Positions 40,509 to 51,748 of a stretch of DNA of 64,000 nt are shown here, piece by piece. The position numbers were made by a program, and so were the translations under genes. The stretch covers positions 28,041,318-28,105,317 of the forward strand of contig CM074188.1 of the NCBI GenBank assembly GCA_037179385.1, read 5' to 3'. How positions within the stretch are numbered: the first letter of the stretch is position 1; every line of letters starts with the position of its first letter. The notes beneath the pieces are model-generated. The model ran no database searches and was not told where the DNA came from. It worked only from the letters and a program-made list of their open reading frames with translations. This DNA is from Holothuria scabra. Its lineage: Eukaryota; Echinodermata; Holothuroidea; Aspidochirotida; Holothuriidae.

Positions 40509-40856
40509 CTAATTCCCACCTTAGGGGGAAATTGTTATATCTGCGCGTACATAGGGCGAAAAAATAACAATGAAATACATAAGAAAAAGTGTTCGCCCTA
40601 ACGTCCAAAAATATAAACAACGTTATTTCAATGGCCAGCCATCCGTTCGTGTTAACAGCTAGGTGTCCGTAAATTTGACAACTTTGAAGTAATTGCATCT
40701 ACTTTGTAAATTTAGGAGGGCGCCCTTGTCCGTTTACGTATTCCCATAGAAAAAAAGTGTAGAAACGTTACGGCGAAACTTATATTTCGCCCCAAAAATT
40801 TTTTCCCCTTAAGGTCGACTTTTCAACAACAACTTTCCCCCTAAGTGCGGAATTAG
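40509..40856. mobile_element. 348-bp MITE flanked by (TA)n on both sides
   Basis: Left end CTAATTCCCACCTTAGGGGG and inverted right end CTAATTCCGCACTTAGGGGG are imperfect terminal repeats of about 28 bp. Both flanks are TA microsatellite (40457-40505 and 40861-40917), as if the element had inserted into a TA tract or grown with one. A diverged, left-truncated copy lies at 27240-27470. No coding capacity. Confidence 0.75.
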
Positions 40857-40858
40857 TG

Positions 40859-40860
<2 letters not shown>

Positions 40861-40917
<57 letters not shown>
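40861..40917. repeat. (TA)n microsatellite
   Basis: 57 bp of TA between the MITE and the Penelope-like fragment. Confidence 0.95.
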
Positions 40918-40921
<4 letters not shown>

Positions 40922-41373
40922 ATCCCAAAACAGGCAACAGGAAGTGTAATAAACCCCGGTGCCAAGTTTGCAATCATTTAGAGCTTTCCCCCACCATTTA
41001 CCACCATGCTTCAGGTATAACTCTAAAACCGGGAGACTTCGATTGTGACTCATGTAATGTAGTTTATTTACTTTTCTGCACCCAATGTCCCTTAGCTACG
41101 TACATAGGCGAAACAAGCACAAAATTCCGACTTCGTTTCAATAATCACAAGCTCAGCATAAGAAAGAATAACCCTGGATTCCCGGTTGCCGAACACTTTA
41201 ATCTCCCTCAGCATAACCTTTCCCATTTAAAGTGTGCCTTGTTGTACGGCAATTTTAAAAGCGCTCAGCAGAGATGCAACCGTGAGTTACAAACCATCAT
41301 CTCACTTAACAATCATAAATCGGGTCTGAATAGGGATTTGGCGTTCATGGGCACCCAAGCAGTTGATACCTAA
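40918..41373 (+). pseudogene. Penelope-like element GIY-YIG endonuclease (5'-truncated)
   Basis: The frame has no start of its own because it opens out of the TA tract. It encodes about 151 residues. First comes a cysteine cluster (C-x4-C-x2-C: CNKPRCQVC), then a GIY-YIG nuclease core: VVYLLFC stands for the GIY strand, TYIGET for the YIG strand, and RLRFNNHK carries the catalytic Arg-containing helix. A downstream AEHF motif and a CNRELQTI segment follow, and the protein ends GTQAVDT. The order Cys motif, GIY, YIG, R...H is that of Penelope-like retroelement endonucleases, which cut the target for insertion. The upstream reverse transcriptase is absent. It lies in the putative intron of gene 2. 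Confidence 0.9.
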
Positions 41374-41434
41374 GCGAGGAAGCAGAACGAGTACGTGTAT
41401 ACAGTCTTTTTTGCACTATAGTGTTTTTGTACAA

Positions 41435-41466
41435 CTGACGAAGGGCTGTGTAATTTAAGCCCGAAA
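41435..41466 (+). ncRNA. Hammerhead ribozyme-like core
   Basis: CTGACGA, then stem GGGCT with loop GTGTAATTTA and stem AGCCC, then GAAA. It lies 62 bp after the stop of the GIY-YIG frame, where Penelope-like elements are known to carry hammerheads. The following TATTTTGTATT could form a minimal stem III (ATA/TAT). Activity is not shown. Confidence 0.65.
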
Positions 41467-41543
41467 TATTTTGTATTCACGGATTTATATTATAATTTAG
41501 TTGGAAATGAATGTATCCATTTTTTGTGTTCTTTTGTTATTTG

Positions 41544-41548
<5 letters not shown>

Positions 41549-41619
<71 letters not shown>
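41549..41619. repeat. (TA)n microsatellite at Penelope-like 3' end
   Basis: About 70 bp of TA with one TTTATA interruption. It closes the Penelope-like fragment. Confidence 0.95.
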
Positions 41620-41620
<1 letters not shown>

Positions 41621-42957
41621 CAATGTATGGGTCCGGACCTACACTTTTGACTTTTGATTTAAAAAAAAAAACAAAAAAAACACAGACAGAGCATACTGCA
41701 CGGTAGATTGTCGCTACCGTAAAGTGGGAAAAAGCGCACCAAGATGGTTGTCTGCTATGGTTATGTGCGAAATTTCGAACTTGCTCAAATGTGTGTCATA
41801 TTTTGCAAGAAGGTTGAAATATTTTTGAAATGTGGCAAGGTTAGGTTAAAATCACTACACGTATTGCAGGAATATGATATTGTTTCCCATTTAAGTCTAA
41901 CTTTTGTTTGAAATATAACAGAGTCGTCTTTAAATCAGACAATTTATATATTCACGGCGTGTGGAGATTCAAGACTTGATATCTTGACAAATTACAGTTT
42001 TTGATAGAGAAATCAATTTATATATGCCTGACGTATTGTAAATTAATTATTGGTTACGCAAAACACTCACAGAATAGCCTACAAATTAAAGTACATCCAC
42101 CGAAGTCATTCAGACTTCCTTATATTACTGAGGCTGCACAACTAGGATAAATGCCCCAGAATAGTTGAATGGAAACTTCTGTTTAATTGATCGCAATGGT
42201 CCCGCTTTGCCATTTTTAAGTGAAATGATGTTATAGTTTGCGGTAATTGCGGTAGGGGAATATACATTCAACGGAAAAATCAGTTTGTTAATGTTCTCCA
42301 TAACAATAATTATTGACCAGAAACATGAAAGGGTTAGAATCGAGATCCTCTAAACAAATTTAAAATATTATTTTCATATGCATCTTTCATGTTTGTGATT
42401 TGCAATGATATCGTTTACCCTGGATATGTTTGCTATTGGTTCTTTATTTGTGCAGTATTTAAGGATTCAGAAACTCGCATTTACCTGCTACAGGAGTGGT
42501 TCTATAAGAGATTCCAAACTTGGATGAACTGTTACGTTTAGTCCTTGCGATTTTGAGTGTACGAAGAAATCATTTAGCTTTACAAGACCAAGTTTACTAT
42601 TCCTGTTTGAGGGTAAAACTTAAACCTAATTAATGGAAATGATGGTTGGCCGAAACATCACATGCATGTGACACGTTGCACTACACATGTGACTCTATTA
42701 AAGGCATATTCGTTTAGTGGCTTTCGACTTGGGCCTGATAAGAAAGAAAAAAATTAGACATATTTTGTAGTTATGTTAAGTGCAATGAACCTTTGACGGA
42801 TCCTCATACATAAATTTGTACCCGTAAAAGAGACATTTAACCGAATGTCCAAAATGTCAGTTCGAACCTCCAATTGGATTTAAAAGACGTAGCCCATATT
42901 CAGTCTGTCTATTTCGACAATTTTCTGTAAACGAAACCATTTTCTTAGTTTTTGCAG
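41620..42957 (+). other. Rest of putative intron 1 of gene 2
   Basis: AT-rich non-coding sequence ending in the acceptor TTAGTTTTTGCAG. No further exon was recognised. Confidence 0.4.
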
Positions 42958-43772
42958 ATTCCATGGCAACATCGACATTGCCATCGATGCAATCAGAAAA
43001 TACAATCACACAAGAAACAGAGACTGAACTTGTATCGGGTACAAATGCTGCAGCGCTTGGTACGATTTCTTTAATGGTGGATGGGAACACGTCTACATCA
43101 TCAACTTCAACAACGATTTATGAAGTCTGGTTCAGTGATGAGCGAACTAGCTCATTTCCAGCCACCTTCACGGGCCACATCACAGATACCCATTCCACTA
43201 CATATCCAGGAGGTACACATAGAAATACATTTGAGGAGTCATCAACTGTTGTTAGCAATGGGTCAAATACCACAGATGGATATAATTTGACAAACGGTCA
43301 CACGCCGGAATCGGAAGAGCTCGATGTGTTCACTTTATTACTTGTATTTAGCCCTTTCGCAGGTACATTTCTTATCTTTGCAATCATCATTGTTATGTGT
43401 ATTTGCTTGCGCGAAAACAGTCCTGATTCCGAAGCTACCTCAAACAGAACTTTTCATCGAGTATCAAGTTTTCGACATCGTTTATCAATTTACGGTCAAA
43501 ATATGAGCAGTCGACGTAATAGCCGTTTTTCCCTTGCAAAAAAATGTCAAGGAGGTGAGTCAACGTACTGCGATATTAATAACGGTTTGACGACCTTCAT
43601 TCCTCAACCAGAAACATACGCAAAAGCTACTCAGAGGGATATACTCGGCATGATTGCAATCAAAGAGGAGGAAGAGGATGAAATCTCACCTACAGAACTA
43701 CACTTTACTATAGAAGAGATCAACACAGAAGAAACGAGTTGTTACGAACAAATGTCTCCGTCGGTTATTTAA
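42958..43772 (+). CDS. Gene 2, terminal exon: paralogous mucin-like membrane protein
   Basis: Follows a good acceptor (TTTTTGCAG) in phase 1, so the ATG at 42963 is probably internal. Residues are numbered from that Met (269 codons). Residues 1-121 form a Ser/Thr-rich, sequon-containing ectodomain (NTST, NGSNTT, NLT), shorter than in gene 1. Residues 122-149 form one membrane helix (VFTLLLVFSPFAGTFLIFAI, then IIVMCICL), followed by R and a basic Ser/Arg-rich juxtamembrane region. The tail contains DINNGLTTFIPQPE (204-217), A..R, M and K-EEEED (234-239), which aligns with residues 335-370 of gene 1. Only this paralogue has tyrosine motifs: STYCDI (200-205) fits the ITIM pattern and YEQM (261-264) fits YxxM. 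Function unknown; a cell-surface receptor or adhesion role is inferred from topology only. Confidence 0.85.
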
Positions 43773-43839
43773 CATATGTGACCAAGCTAAATTTAACCTA
43801 ACCACGAATATGTCAAAATGGTACCTGCATTGACAAACC

Positions 43840-44070
43840 ACGTAAAGCACTCATATTTGACTAATTTGTGGTGGTATTTCACTACTTCTACAGTAACGGA
43901 CAAAACGATAGCTGTCAAAACTTAGTCAAGGAGGGTTAAATGATATAGAAAAGCAAAGTCAATTAGTCAAAAATGTTGTAAAATATGTGACATGTCAACA
44001 TTATTGACTAATGTGATGAGTCAATTCAAACACAGTTTTGACTAACTTGTGTAATAAGTGAACAACGCAG
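43840..44070. repeat. TTGACTAA-rich foldback-like repeat after gene 2
   Basis: TTTGACTAATTTGTGG, ATTAGTCAAAAATG, TTGACTAATGTG and TTTTGACTAACTTGTG recur in both orientations over about 200 bp, in the probable 3' UTR or just downstream of gene 2. It is likely a degraded MITE. The nearest AATAAA on this strand lies near 44421. Confidence 0.5.
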
Positions 44071-44972
44071 TGCAAACAGTACGTTCCGTTAAGAGTGGTA
44101 GAATATGACTTGTTTCAACGTTAAAAGACTAAAGCCATCCCTCCAAAGTTGCTTTGAAACAACAGCTAAAGGTCACATTTTTCTTCTAATTTTTTTAAAT
44201 TTCTAATAGCCTAATATTTCGTGATATTTCTGGACTTGTATATTGCCTACTGAAGATAAACCAGGCAGTGACTCTCAGAGGCTGTATTTCTCAATTGATG
44301 ACTCCAACGGAAAAATCTCCAAGTGATTCTCGAAAGCCATGATTCATGGATCAGGATAATCGGTGAATTAGATTTATTAAATTTTTGGGTGACTGCACAA
44401 ACAGTACCAACGCCTCGTCCAATAAAAATGTTTATCAATGACGTCATTGTAATATGCATATGGGATAATTTTGATAGATGAGACCGCGCACGACTTGCGC
44501 CGAAATTGGCGCCTTTTATGACAAATTATGGCAGAGTATTTTCAAATTTCCCCACATTTTTAGAGGTTTTATTCAAATTTCTACAAGGTTTGGTCAATTT
44601 ACAGTTTGGTCAAAGTTCTACCACGGAAGTACAACCAAGTACTTCCATGTTTCTAAAAAATAAGCCTCCATTTCTACTAAGTTAATTGCAATTTTAATTC
44701 AATTTGAAAAAAAAAAAAAAAACTCGTATTGTGAAGTTTTCTCATTTTTCCGGCTCGGGTGGGCTGGATTATAGGGAGAGAGCGTCTCTGTCCCCTTCTG
44801 ATACGACTAAGGTTGTGTTAAGTGAAAAAAAAAAAATAAATGGGTTTCACCAACTCATGATGATAAAACAAAAGGAAGCGCAGAATCAGTAAAGTATGTG
44901 TCCTCTAAATAAGCACACTCCCCAATATATTATCAGGTGAATACACTCAAATTTATACACTCCATAGCATAG
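44071..44972. other. Intergenic, no gene seen
   Basis: No exon recognised. Two A-rich tracts lie near 44707 and 44826. Confidence 0.4.
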
Positions 44973-45056
44973 TAGCGTAGCCAGGATTGTGTCACGGGTG
45001 GGGTGGGGGGGGGGGGGTGTCATGGGACGTGGTGCACGACATGAGGGAAAAGTCTA
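44973..45056 (+). mobile_element. Left-end fragment of the 38289-38469 hAT MITE family
   Basis: TAGCGTAGCCAGGATTGTGT, a poly-G tract, GGTGTCATGGG and CATGAGGGAAAAGTC match the left half of the MITE at 38289. The right end is absent. Confidence 0.7.
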
Positions 45057-45979
45057 ATACACCGGCTTCAGACTGAGGTAAGTGCCGCCTGGAATGGTCA
45101 TTAATGCCACTATGTTTTTTCGATTCCCTAGCATGTCTATAAACAGAAAAATTCCGGTATATGGGTATCTTTGGGTGGGTTGGTGAAATATAGCGGGGTA
45201 TCTGCCAAGAGTCAGGGTGCAGAAAAATGAAAAATAAGGGGTAGGGGAAAGTAAAATGGTTATTATTTTTCAACCAGAAACTCGAGAGTAACAAACGACC
45301 TCTCAAATTATTTGCAAAGAAACTGTCTTTTAGTTGATATACAGAATTTGAGAATCACGTGATTTTTAAGGTCATTGGAGGTAAAAAATGTACCAAATTT
45401 GACCTTTGACCTAAATCTAGACTATGCTATTTTAAAATGTAATTGTATTCAGTAAATTGATTCATTTGTCCTAGTTTGACCTGAAATGATTGTATTACAT
45501 ATCTTCAGACAATTTTAGGCTACTAATGTTCCAGGGTTTGTACTTAGGAAGCACCATTGTCGAACGAAATGTTAACTAGTGAAAAATCTGTTAGAAAAAC
45601 GTACTTTTCCAGCCCGGAACTGACAATCTATTCATGTTTAATTATCATTACAAGCTGGGCACCATCTTGAAATCACTTTCATTTCTATTTAAGCATTCCT
45701 TGCTGTAGCAGATCTATGAATTACACATCTACATGTCCATATCGATACTCCTGCTCCTTCTTAATACTTAAAAAGGTGCAAAACAATACAATGAAATATC
45801 AGTTCCAATAGCTTCAAATTGGACAGGAGATTGAGGTAAGTGCCATCTGGAGTGGTCATTATAGGCCATGGGCCAGAGGCACCTCACGGGCACCACTCCA
45901 GACGCAATATTTTTGAAACCTTATGGTCCGCTGAACACGAAATCAAGTGGTAACAGTAAATATTTTGTGTCTCGTCTGT

Positions 45980-46800
45980 TCAAAATGGCTACCCAAAAAC
46001 AAAATGGTGGCAAAAATTATGAATAATTTGTATTAAGTAATAATACAGAAAATATTCTTAAAAAATATTTTTGAGGCATCGACTCTTAAAATTTGGTCAT
46101 ACTTTATAACAAATATTCCACAATAATATTTTGGGACTGTTTTGGTGAGATTCAGGTTAACCAAGATGACGGAAAACAACAAAATGGCCGCCAAACTAAA
46201 TGAAATATTTCCCAAAAATTGTGAAAAAATATTGCAAATTTCCAAAATCCGCAATCACAGTGATGTAAAATAATGTTTTCATTTTGGGGCGGAACTTGAA
46301 GAAGTAAAAACAGTACTGTAAAAATTCCCCACAAACATGAGAAAAAAATTACAAAAATGTCAGAAAATAATCATTAAAAATATATTTCGATTTAAAAAAT
46401 TTCTGATAGGCTATCTTTGTGGCAAATTGTACGTAATTCTGAAAGCATGATTTCTGGTATTTTATGCAGGGCCCAATACTAACCAAGTTGGCGGAAACAA
46501 CAAAATGGCGGCCAATAAAACGATAATAATGTATAAAAAATGATATGAAAAATATTCATTAAAAATACTTTTGACACAGTTGCCTTTAATTTCTGGTCAG
46601 ATTTTATGACAAATAATCCAAATTTATTTTTCAAAATATTTCTTTTGGAACTCAGATCAACCAAAATGGCGGAAAAGCAAAATGGCCGTCAAGCAGTAAT
46701 TATGTTGATATACCATGACGATAGAAAAATAATCATCAAAAGTACTTTTCGCGCAAGGAAACCTTATCTGTGTCCATTTTCTGTTGTAAATATTCACAAA
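45980..46800. repeat. Diverged tandem array with AAAATGGCGGCCA blocks
   Basis: About five units of 160-180 bp. Each has ACCAAGATGGCGGAAA, then AACAAAATGGCGGCCAA, then an AT-rich part with TTTTAAAAATATTTTTG and TGGTCA.ATTTTATGACAAAT. Blocks lie near 45985, 46161, 46481 and 46661, with a weaker unit near 46330. The AAAATGGCGGCC block matches the known YY1 site consensus AANATGGCGGC. No protein is encoded across units in a consistent frame. Confidence 0.65.
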
Positions 46801-46859
46801 GTATTTTTCTGGTCATTTCTTTTAGTATTCTTTCTACAAAAAAAAAAAAAAAAAAACAG

Positions 46860-47539
46860 ATAAAATTAAGACGTTTTCTGGATTTAAAGATGTTGGATCA
46901 CCTAATGGGTGACTTCACTAGCTGCTCGGATTTGTCTACATATTTTTTATCCTAAACACTGACTAACTGCTAAGATCACTGACAAAATCTTCTTATTTAC
47001 ACAACTTATAAGTTAAAGCTGGTGTGTTAATTAAGTAATAATAGGGTGTGTAATAATAATTAAGTACGTAATTGTGTATATTACAATACGGAACTTGTCA
47101 ATCTTTCGAAGAAATTTTCAATCTCTCTAAGAAAATTCTTTTAAAGGGAAATTTGAAAGTTTGAGAAATATTGAAAAACTTATTTTTCTGGCTTTCCACT
47201 AGCAAAATACAGGATTGCACGTCGACTGAAGATACATATAGTTATTTTAAGCATGAAATTTTCTTAGGCTGGCATGATTGAGACTGACGACAAAATTTGA
47301 AGAAGGGAGAAGGAACCGAAGCTATAATGAGAAAATTAAGACCTTTTATCGGAGAAAGTGTGTAATTTTATGAAAGATAGTTCGGGAAAACTCGCAAGAC
47401 ATAGTTGACCGGTATAGCTTGATCACCTTGTGTCACATAAAATTTATGCAAGCAATATCCCATTTTTCCATTTTCAGAGCCAAGGAAAGGTGGGGGAATA
47501 CCGCCCTGTCAGTACTCTAAAATCATGAGTGAAGAGTAA
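46860..47539. other. Intergenic, no gene seen
   Basis: AT-rich; nothing recognised. Confidence 0.4.
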
Positions 47540-47800
47540 TTAGCCACTGTCTCATAGGGTAAAAGGTCACGTGTGAATTCACTATTCCACGAGTGTCTGC
47601 AAGAATTCCTCTTTTTTCAAGAGTGATCACTGCAAGCACCCCATCAAGAGTGAAACTTTGCTCTTTTTGAGGGCATTTCATCTTTTCTTGGGTGAGTTTC
47701 ACTATTAGTGGAGTCAGATTACACTCTAATGGAGTGAATTCACACTTTTCACTCCATTGGAGAGTAACTAAGTTCACTTTTTTCGTTTTAGAGTCAATAT
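47540..47800. repeat. Foldback-type dispersed repeat, copy 2
   Basis: Shares CACTGCAAGCACCCCATCAA and GTGAAACTTTGCTCTTTT with 13160-13220. GAGTGAATTCACACTTTTC (47733 onward) is the inverse of the left block of copy 1. Rich in TTCACTC/GAGTGAA in both orientations; non-coding. Confidence 0.6.
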
Positions 47801-47919
47801 GTGACTGTCCCACTGATAACATGAATTAGTACAGCTTATCACATCATATTCACACGGTTTAAATAATATGCCATTATTCTATATACGAGTTAGTTTTTTT
47901 GTATGTCGTACATATAGCT

Positions 47920-49708
47920 CAGGGGTGGGCAACCTACAGCCCGCGGGACATTAGTCCAACCCACCAGTGTGAAGAATCCGGGCAGCCAGCGGAGAGCAGT
48001 CAAAATTGCGAACGAGAAGCACAATGTGCAATACCCTAAAGCCTAAATTTTCCCTAAAGGTACAAGTAACTAAAACTGGGTATAAAACCAGCGGCGTAGC
48101 CAGGATGGAATTTTTAGGAATGCCTAGCTAGGTAAAAAGTGGGGGCCTGGTGCCTCCGAGGGTCAGGCGTGGCAAGACCATCTAAGCGGAGCGTACAAGA
48201 AAATTTTGGGCTTAACAAACCCTCCAGATGGCCGGAAACGGCACCTCCCACGTGTTTTAAGCTACATGTACCCAGCCTTAAAATACGAATCTCATGTCTA
48301 TCACTTCTCAAACAATGAGAATAAAATATCAATCTATGAAAAATGCTAAGGACCCCTGGGCATTCCTGATCTGTGGCCTAGGGGATAAGACTAAAGGGAA
48401 TCGGTATCTTCCTTTCCCTTGGGAAAAAATTGTGAACTTCAGTCGGACGTAGATCGCAATAGCGGGAATATTTGAATGGATTTCAATTTGAATAGGAAAA
48501 CCAAAAGTAGTTGTGTCCCCCTCTGGAAAACTTTCTATGCGTTAGATTTCCTACATGCAAAATGGAGCCATGTTTGGCAAAACTATGAACTGATTATAGG
48601 CCTGCGTTTTAGGATTTTCTTTTGAGGAGAATGAAAAATTTCAAAATACTCATTTAAGTCTTTTTAGAGATTTTACAAGTGACAAACATCATACTACCAA
48701 AGAAACAATGTTTTCTGGTTTACAGTGGTGTCCAGATGCAAAATGGTGCAGTACGTAGTTGTTCAATCATCGGTATATTACGTAGTCAAAATTAAAATAC
48801 TATGAGTAAGTCTCTCAAAATATCAAACTGCAAAGCAGAAGTAGGGATCATGTGGGAAACATATGAAATCCGGACCTTGTGGAAATTTTACAAATCCGCC
48901 CGGATGCCAGTGGCAACTACTAAAAAGAGGACTTGTCGAAAAAATCGTTCTACAGTGCCACTTGTCATGGACCGAGAAGTGAGTCACGACATAGGCCTAC
49001 TTGTTAAAGATGAAAGGGAATAATTATTCGAAGGCGGTACCTTACCCTTATGGCACATTTTGTATATGATAAAGTATAGGAATGGTCGTGTAAGAATGGT
49101 CTCCAGTGTATGATTGCCTTGTTTTCGGGAAATCAACTAGCAATCCGAAAGGCAGAAAGGGTCTTAATCTAACAAAGTCACATTCGAGTTTGTTGTCGAA
49201 ACGTTCGTTTCATCTTCAAAGTGAAATGCAACGACAGTGCAGATTATATATACGGTATCTAATTCAATGAAAGTAGGCATTTTGAAGTAATTACTTGACT
49301 TCATACGTGCGCACGGAATGTATTTTACATGTACATTCATACATGTTTCTTAATTTTTTCACATTTTATTGATTTAATGTTTTTGAACTAAATATTTCAA
49401 AGTTTATTGCCGTTCAAACATTTTATTTTTCTCAATTACTTTATGAGGACCCCCAAAATCAGGGGAGGGGGCTGAAGAAAATCGGAGGGGGTGCTTCCCC
49501 CAGACCCTCGCCCGCGCCTACGCCACTGTATGGAACACTCTGCCAGTAAATACCATAGGCCTTCATTACACACAGATAAGAAGCACAGCTTCTGCACTGT
49601 ATACTGACCGCTTTCATAGTTTGCTATGGCCTGCATCGCGTATGACTTTGGCCCTCCGCTAATTCGTCAAATAGCACTTAAGCCCGCGCCCCGGAGGGTT
49701 GCCGACCC
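47920..49708. mobile_element. hAT (Charlie-like) remnant hosting a nested element
   Basis: Left end CAGGGGTGGGCAACCTACAG followed by CCCGCGGG. The inverted right end (CATGGGTCGGCAACCCTCCG when reversed) is the matching Charlie-type terminus. TTTGGCCCTCCGC near 49648 is also typical of these right ends. The flanking octamers do not match cleanly (ATATAGCT and ATCATAGA), so the boundaries are approximate. Most of the interior is the element at 48089-49528. Confidence 0.55.
48089..49528. mobile_element. Probable nested hAT element (1.44 kb)
   Basis: Left end CAGCGGCGTAGCCAGGATGG and inverted right end CAGTGGCGTAGGCGCGGGCG. Flanking octamers TATAAAAC and TATGGAAC agree at 6 of 8. Residues 48180-48260 carry the AGCGGAGCGTACAAGAAAAT and CTCCAGATGGCCGGAAACGG block shared with the 33566 element. 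No transposase frame. Confidence 0.6.
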
Positions 49709-50832
49709 ATGATCATAGATAAAGGTGTACAGCGGATAATATGACACTGGTTTTAACCTCACACATGAATTTCACTTCACGTTGTAGTTGAGTAAGTTAA
49801 ATTAACAGCCTTCGAGTTTCCGTAGTATGAATGTAACAAATGCTCTTGTCTTCTTTTTGTGAGAAGTTTTTGAGAAGTTAGCCAATGAATAGAACAACTT
49901 TATTGTTTACTGTCTAGCTTTAATACTAGTGTAAAAACTTTCTGTTTCGATTAAACCTGGACACGAGAATATTATTGACTTGAAGTGTTCTCAAGCCGCA
50001 ATGCTATGTTAGTAAAAGGGCACACGTAGAACTGTACAGTTGTATATATAGGCTACCACTTCAGGCCTTTGTTAAGTTCCCAGCAATTGTAGAGGGAGAT
50101 TACTACATATTTGAAACTAAGGCACTATATAAGTCTGAAAGCTTTAAATATCAGTACATTTACATGACCATTCGCTCAAAATAGGAGTAGGCCCTGTGAG
50201 AAATGTTCCAAAACGTGTGGTTATACATAACTGTATCTACTCATGATCAGGTGCAACTCTCCATGTAAGATACTTGACAAAAGTTTTAAACACTATGCAG
50301 ATTTGCGGAAAATGTGGCAAATCGCCAAGGCAGTGACAAAGTTTGAACAGCTTGAGGCCGGAATGGGTTTACTTACATCATAAGCATGAATAAAAAAGAA
50401 TCCTGTAGGTCTTCACAAGATCAAAGACGAAGCCACGAACACCTATCTTTGTTCAGTCTGTAACCAAGTGGTTTGCAATAATCTACCAGGGAACACTTTT
50501 TTGCTGCATTTCATACTCGTACAAACTTACAGGTTACTGAGTTGAAGTTTGCTCCTTAGCACCCACAAATTATCAATGATATTTTTTAAAGAAGGAGGGT
50601 ACCTTTCACTAGTGGGGACCGGGTCCTCACCCGGCATTGTAACGAATCTTGGATGACTCGCGTCACCTCTTAGTTTCAAAAAGAAAATGACTCGCAAAGT
50701 TGCATCATAATATTTCTCATAGAAATAATACAGGATGACACTACTCGAGTCACATTGAAACTAGTAAATGACAAGACTCTACCGTGATAATGAGTGACTC
50801 AGTGAGTTACAACTCTGTCCACAACACAGTAC
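49709..50832. other. Intergenic, no gene seen
   Basis: No exon or repeat recognised. Confidence 0.45.
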
Positions 50833-51742
50833 TATGGCACGCCAAAAGGCTCACCAAATATGATGATGTTCTAAAAATACACGTTCATGTACTAAAATTA
50901 CACGTTCATGTACCAAAAATATACGATGATGTACTAACTTCATATGATCATGATGTAAATTTACACCATCATGTACTAAAACCATAAGTTCATCATGTTA
51001 AATGTTACGTTGTACATGTAAAATCACACGTTGTACATCTTTAAATACACGTTGTACATGTAAAAACGTAAGATCATCATGTTATATTGGTATCTTCCGC
51101 ACGCTATACAGAGTGAGCCTTTCGGCGTACCAGAAGTCCGCCAAAAGGCTCACCGAATTTGATGTACTAAAAGTACACGTTCATGTACTAACTGCTTACG
51201 ATCATGTACTGATTTCATACGTTCATGTACTGTTTGCTTACGTTCATGTACTGATTTCATACGATCATGTACTGATTTCTTACGATCATGTACTGACATT
51301 TAGTACATGATCGTATGAAATCAGTACACGTACGTATGAAATCAGTACATGAACGTATGAAACCAGTACATGATCGTAAGCAGTTAGTACATGAACGTGT
51401 ACTTTTAGTACATCAAATTCGGTGAGCCTTTTGGCGGACTTCTGGTACGCCGAAAGGCTCACTCTGTATGGCGTGCGGAAAATACCAATATAACATGATG
51501 ATCTTACGTTTTTACATGTACAACGTGTGTTTTAAGATGTACAACGTGTGATTTTACATGTACAACGTAACATTTAACATGATGAACTTATGGTTTTAGT
51601 ACATGATGGTGTAAATTTACATCATAATCATATGAAGTTAGTACATCATCGTATATTTTTCGTACATGAACGTGTAATTTTAGTACATGAACGTGTATTT
51701 TTAGAACATCATCATATTTGGTGAGCCTTTTGGCGTGCCATA
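50833..51742. mobile_element. Foldback element, copy 2: 910-bp near-perfect palindrome
   Basis: The two halves are inverted copies that meet near 51297. Ends are TATGGCACGCCAAAAGGCTC and its inverse, flanked by the identical hexamer CAGTAC (50827-50832 and 51743-51748). Each arm holds about fifteen short units of ACGTTCATGTACT type with alternating GTTCATG, GATCATG and GTACATG cores. Each arm also carries a subterminal hairpin (GTGAGCCTTTCGGCG, 11-base loop, CGCCAAAAGGCTCAC near 51113-51156) that repeats the terminal sequence. No open frame looks coding. It is a foldback-type non-autonomous transposon; the superfamily is unknown. Confidence 0.93.
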
Positions 51743-51748
51743 CAGTAC

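Noticed and set aside
50784..51310. His/Val-rich open frames in the foldback element
   Set aside because: Translations of the repeated CATGTAC units; the matching copy at 28547 does not keep the frame.
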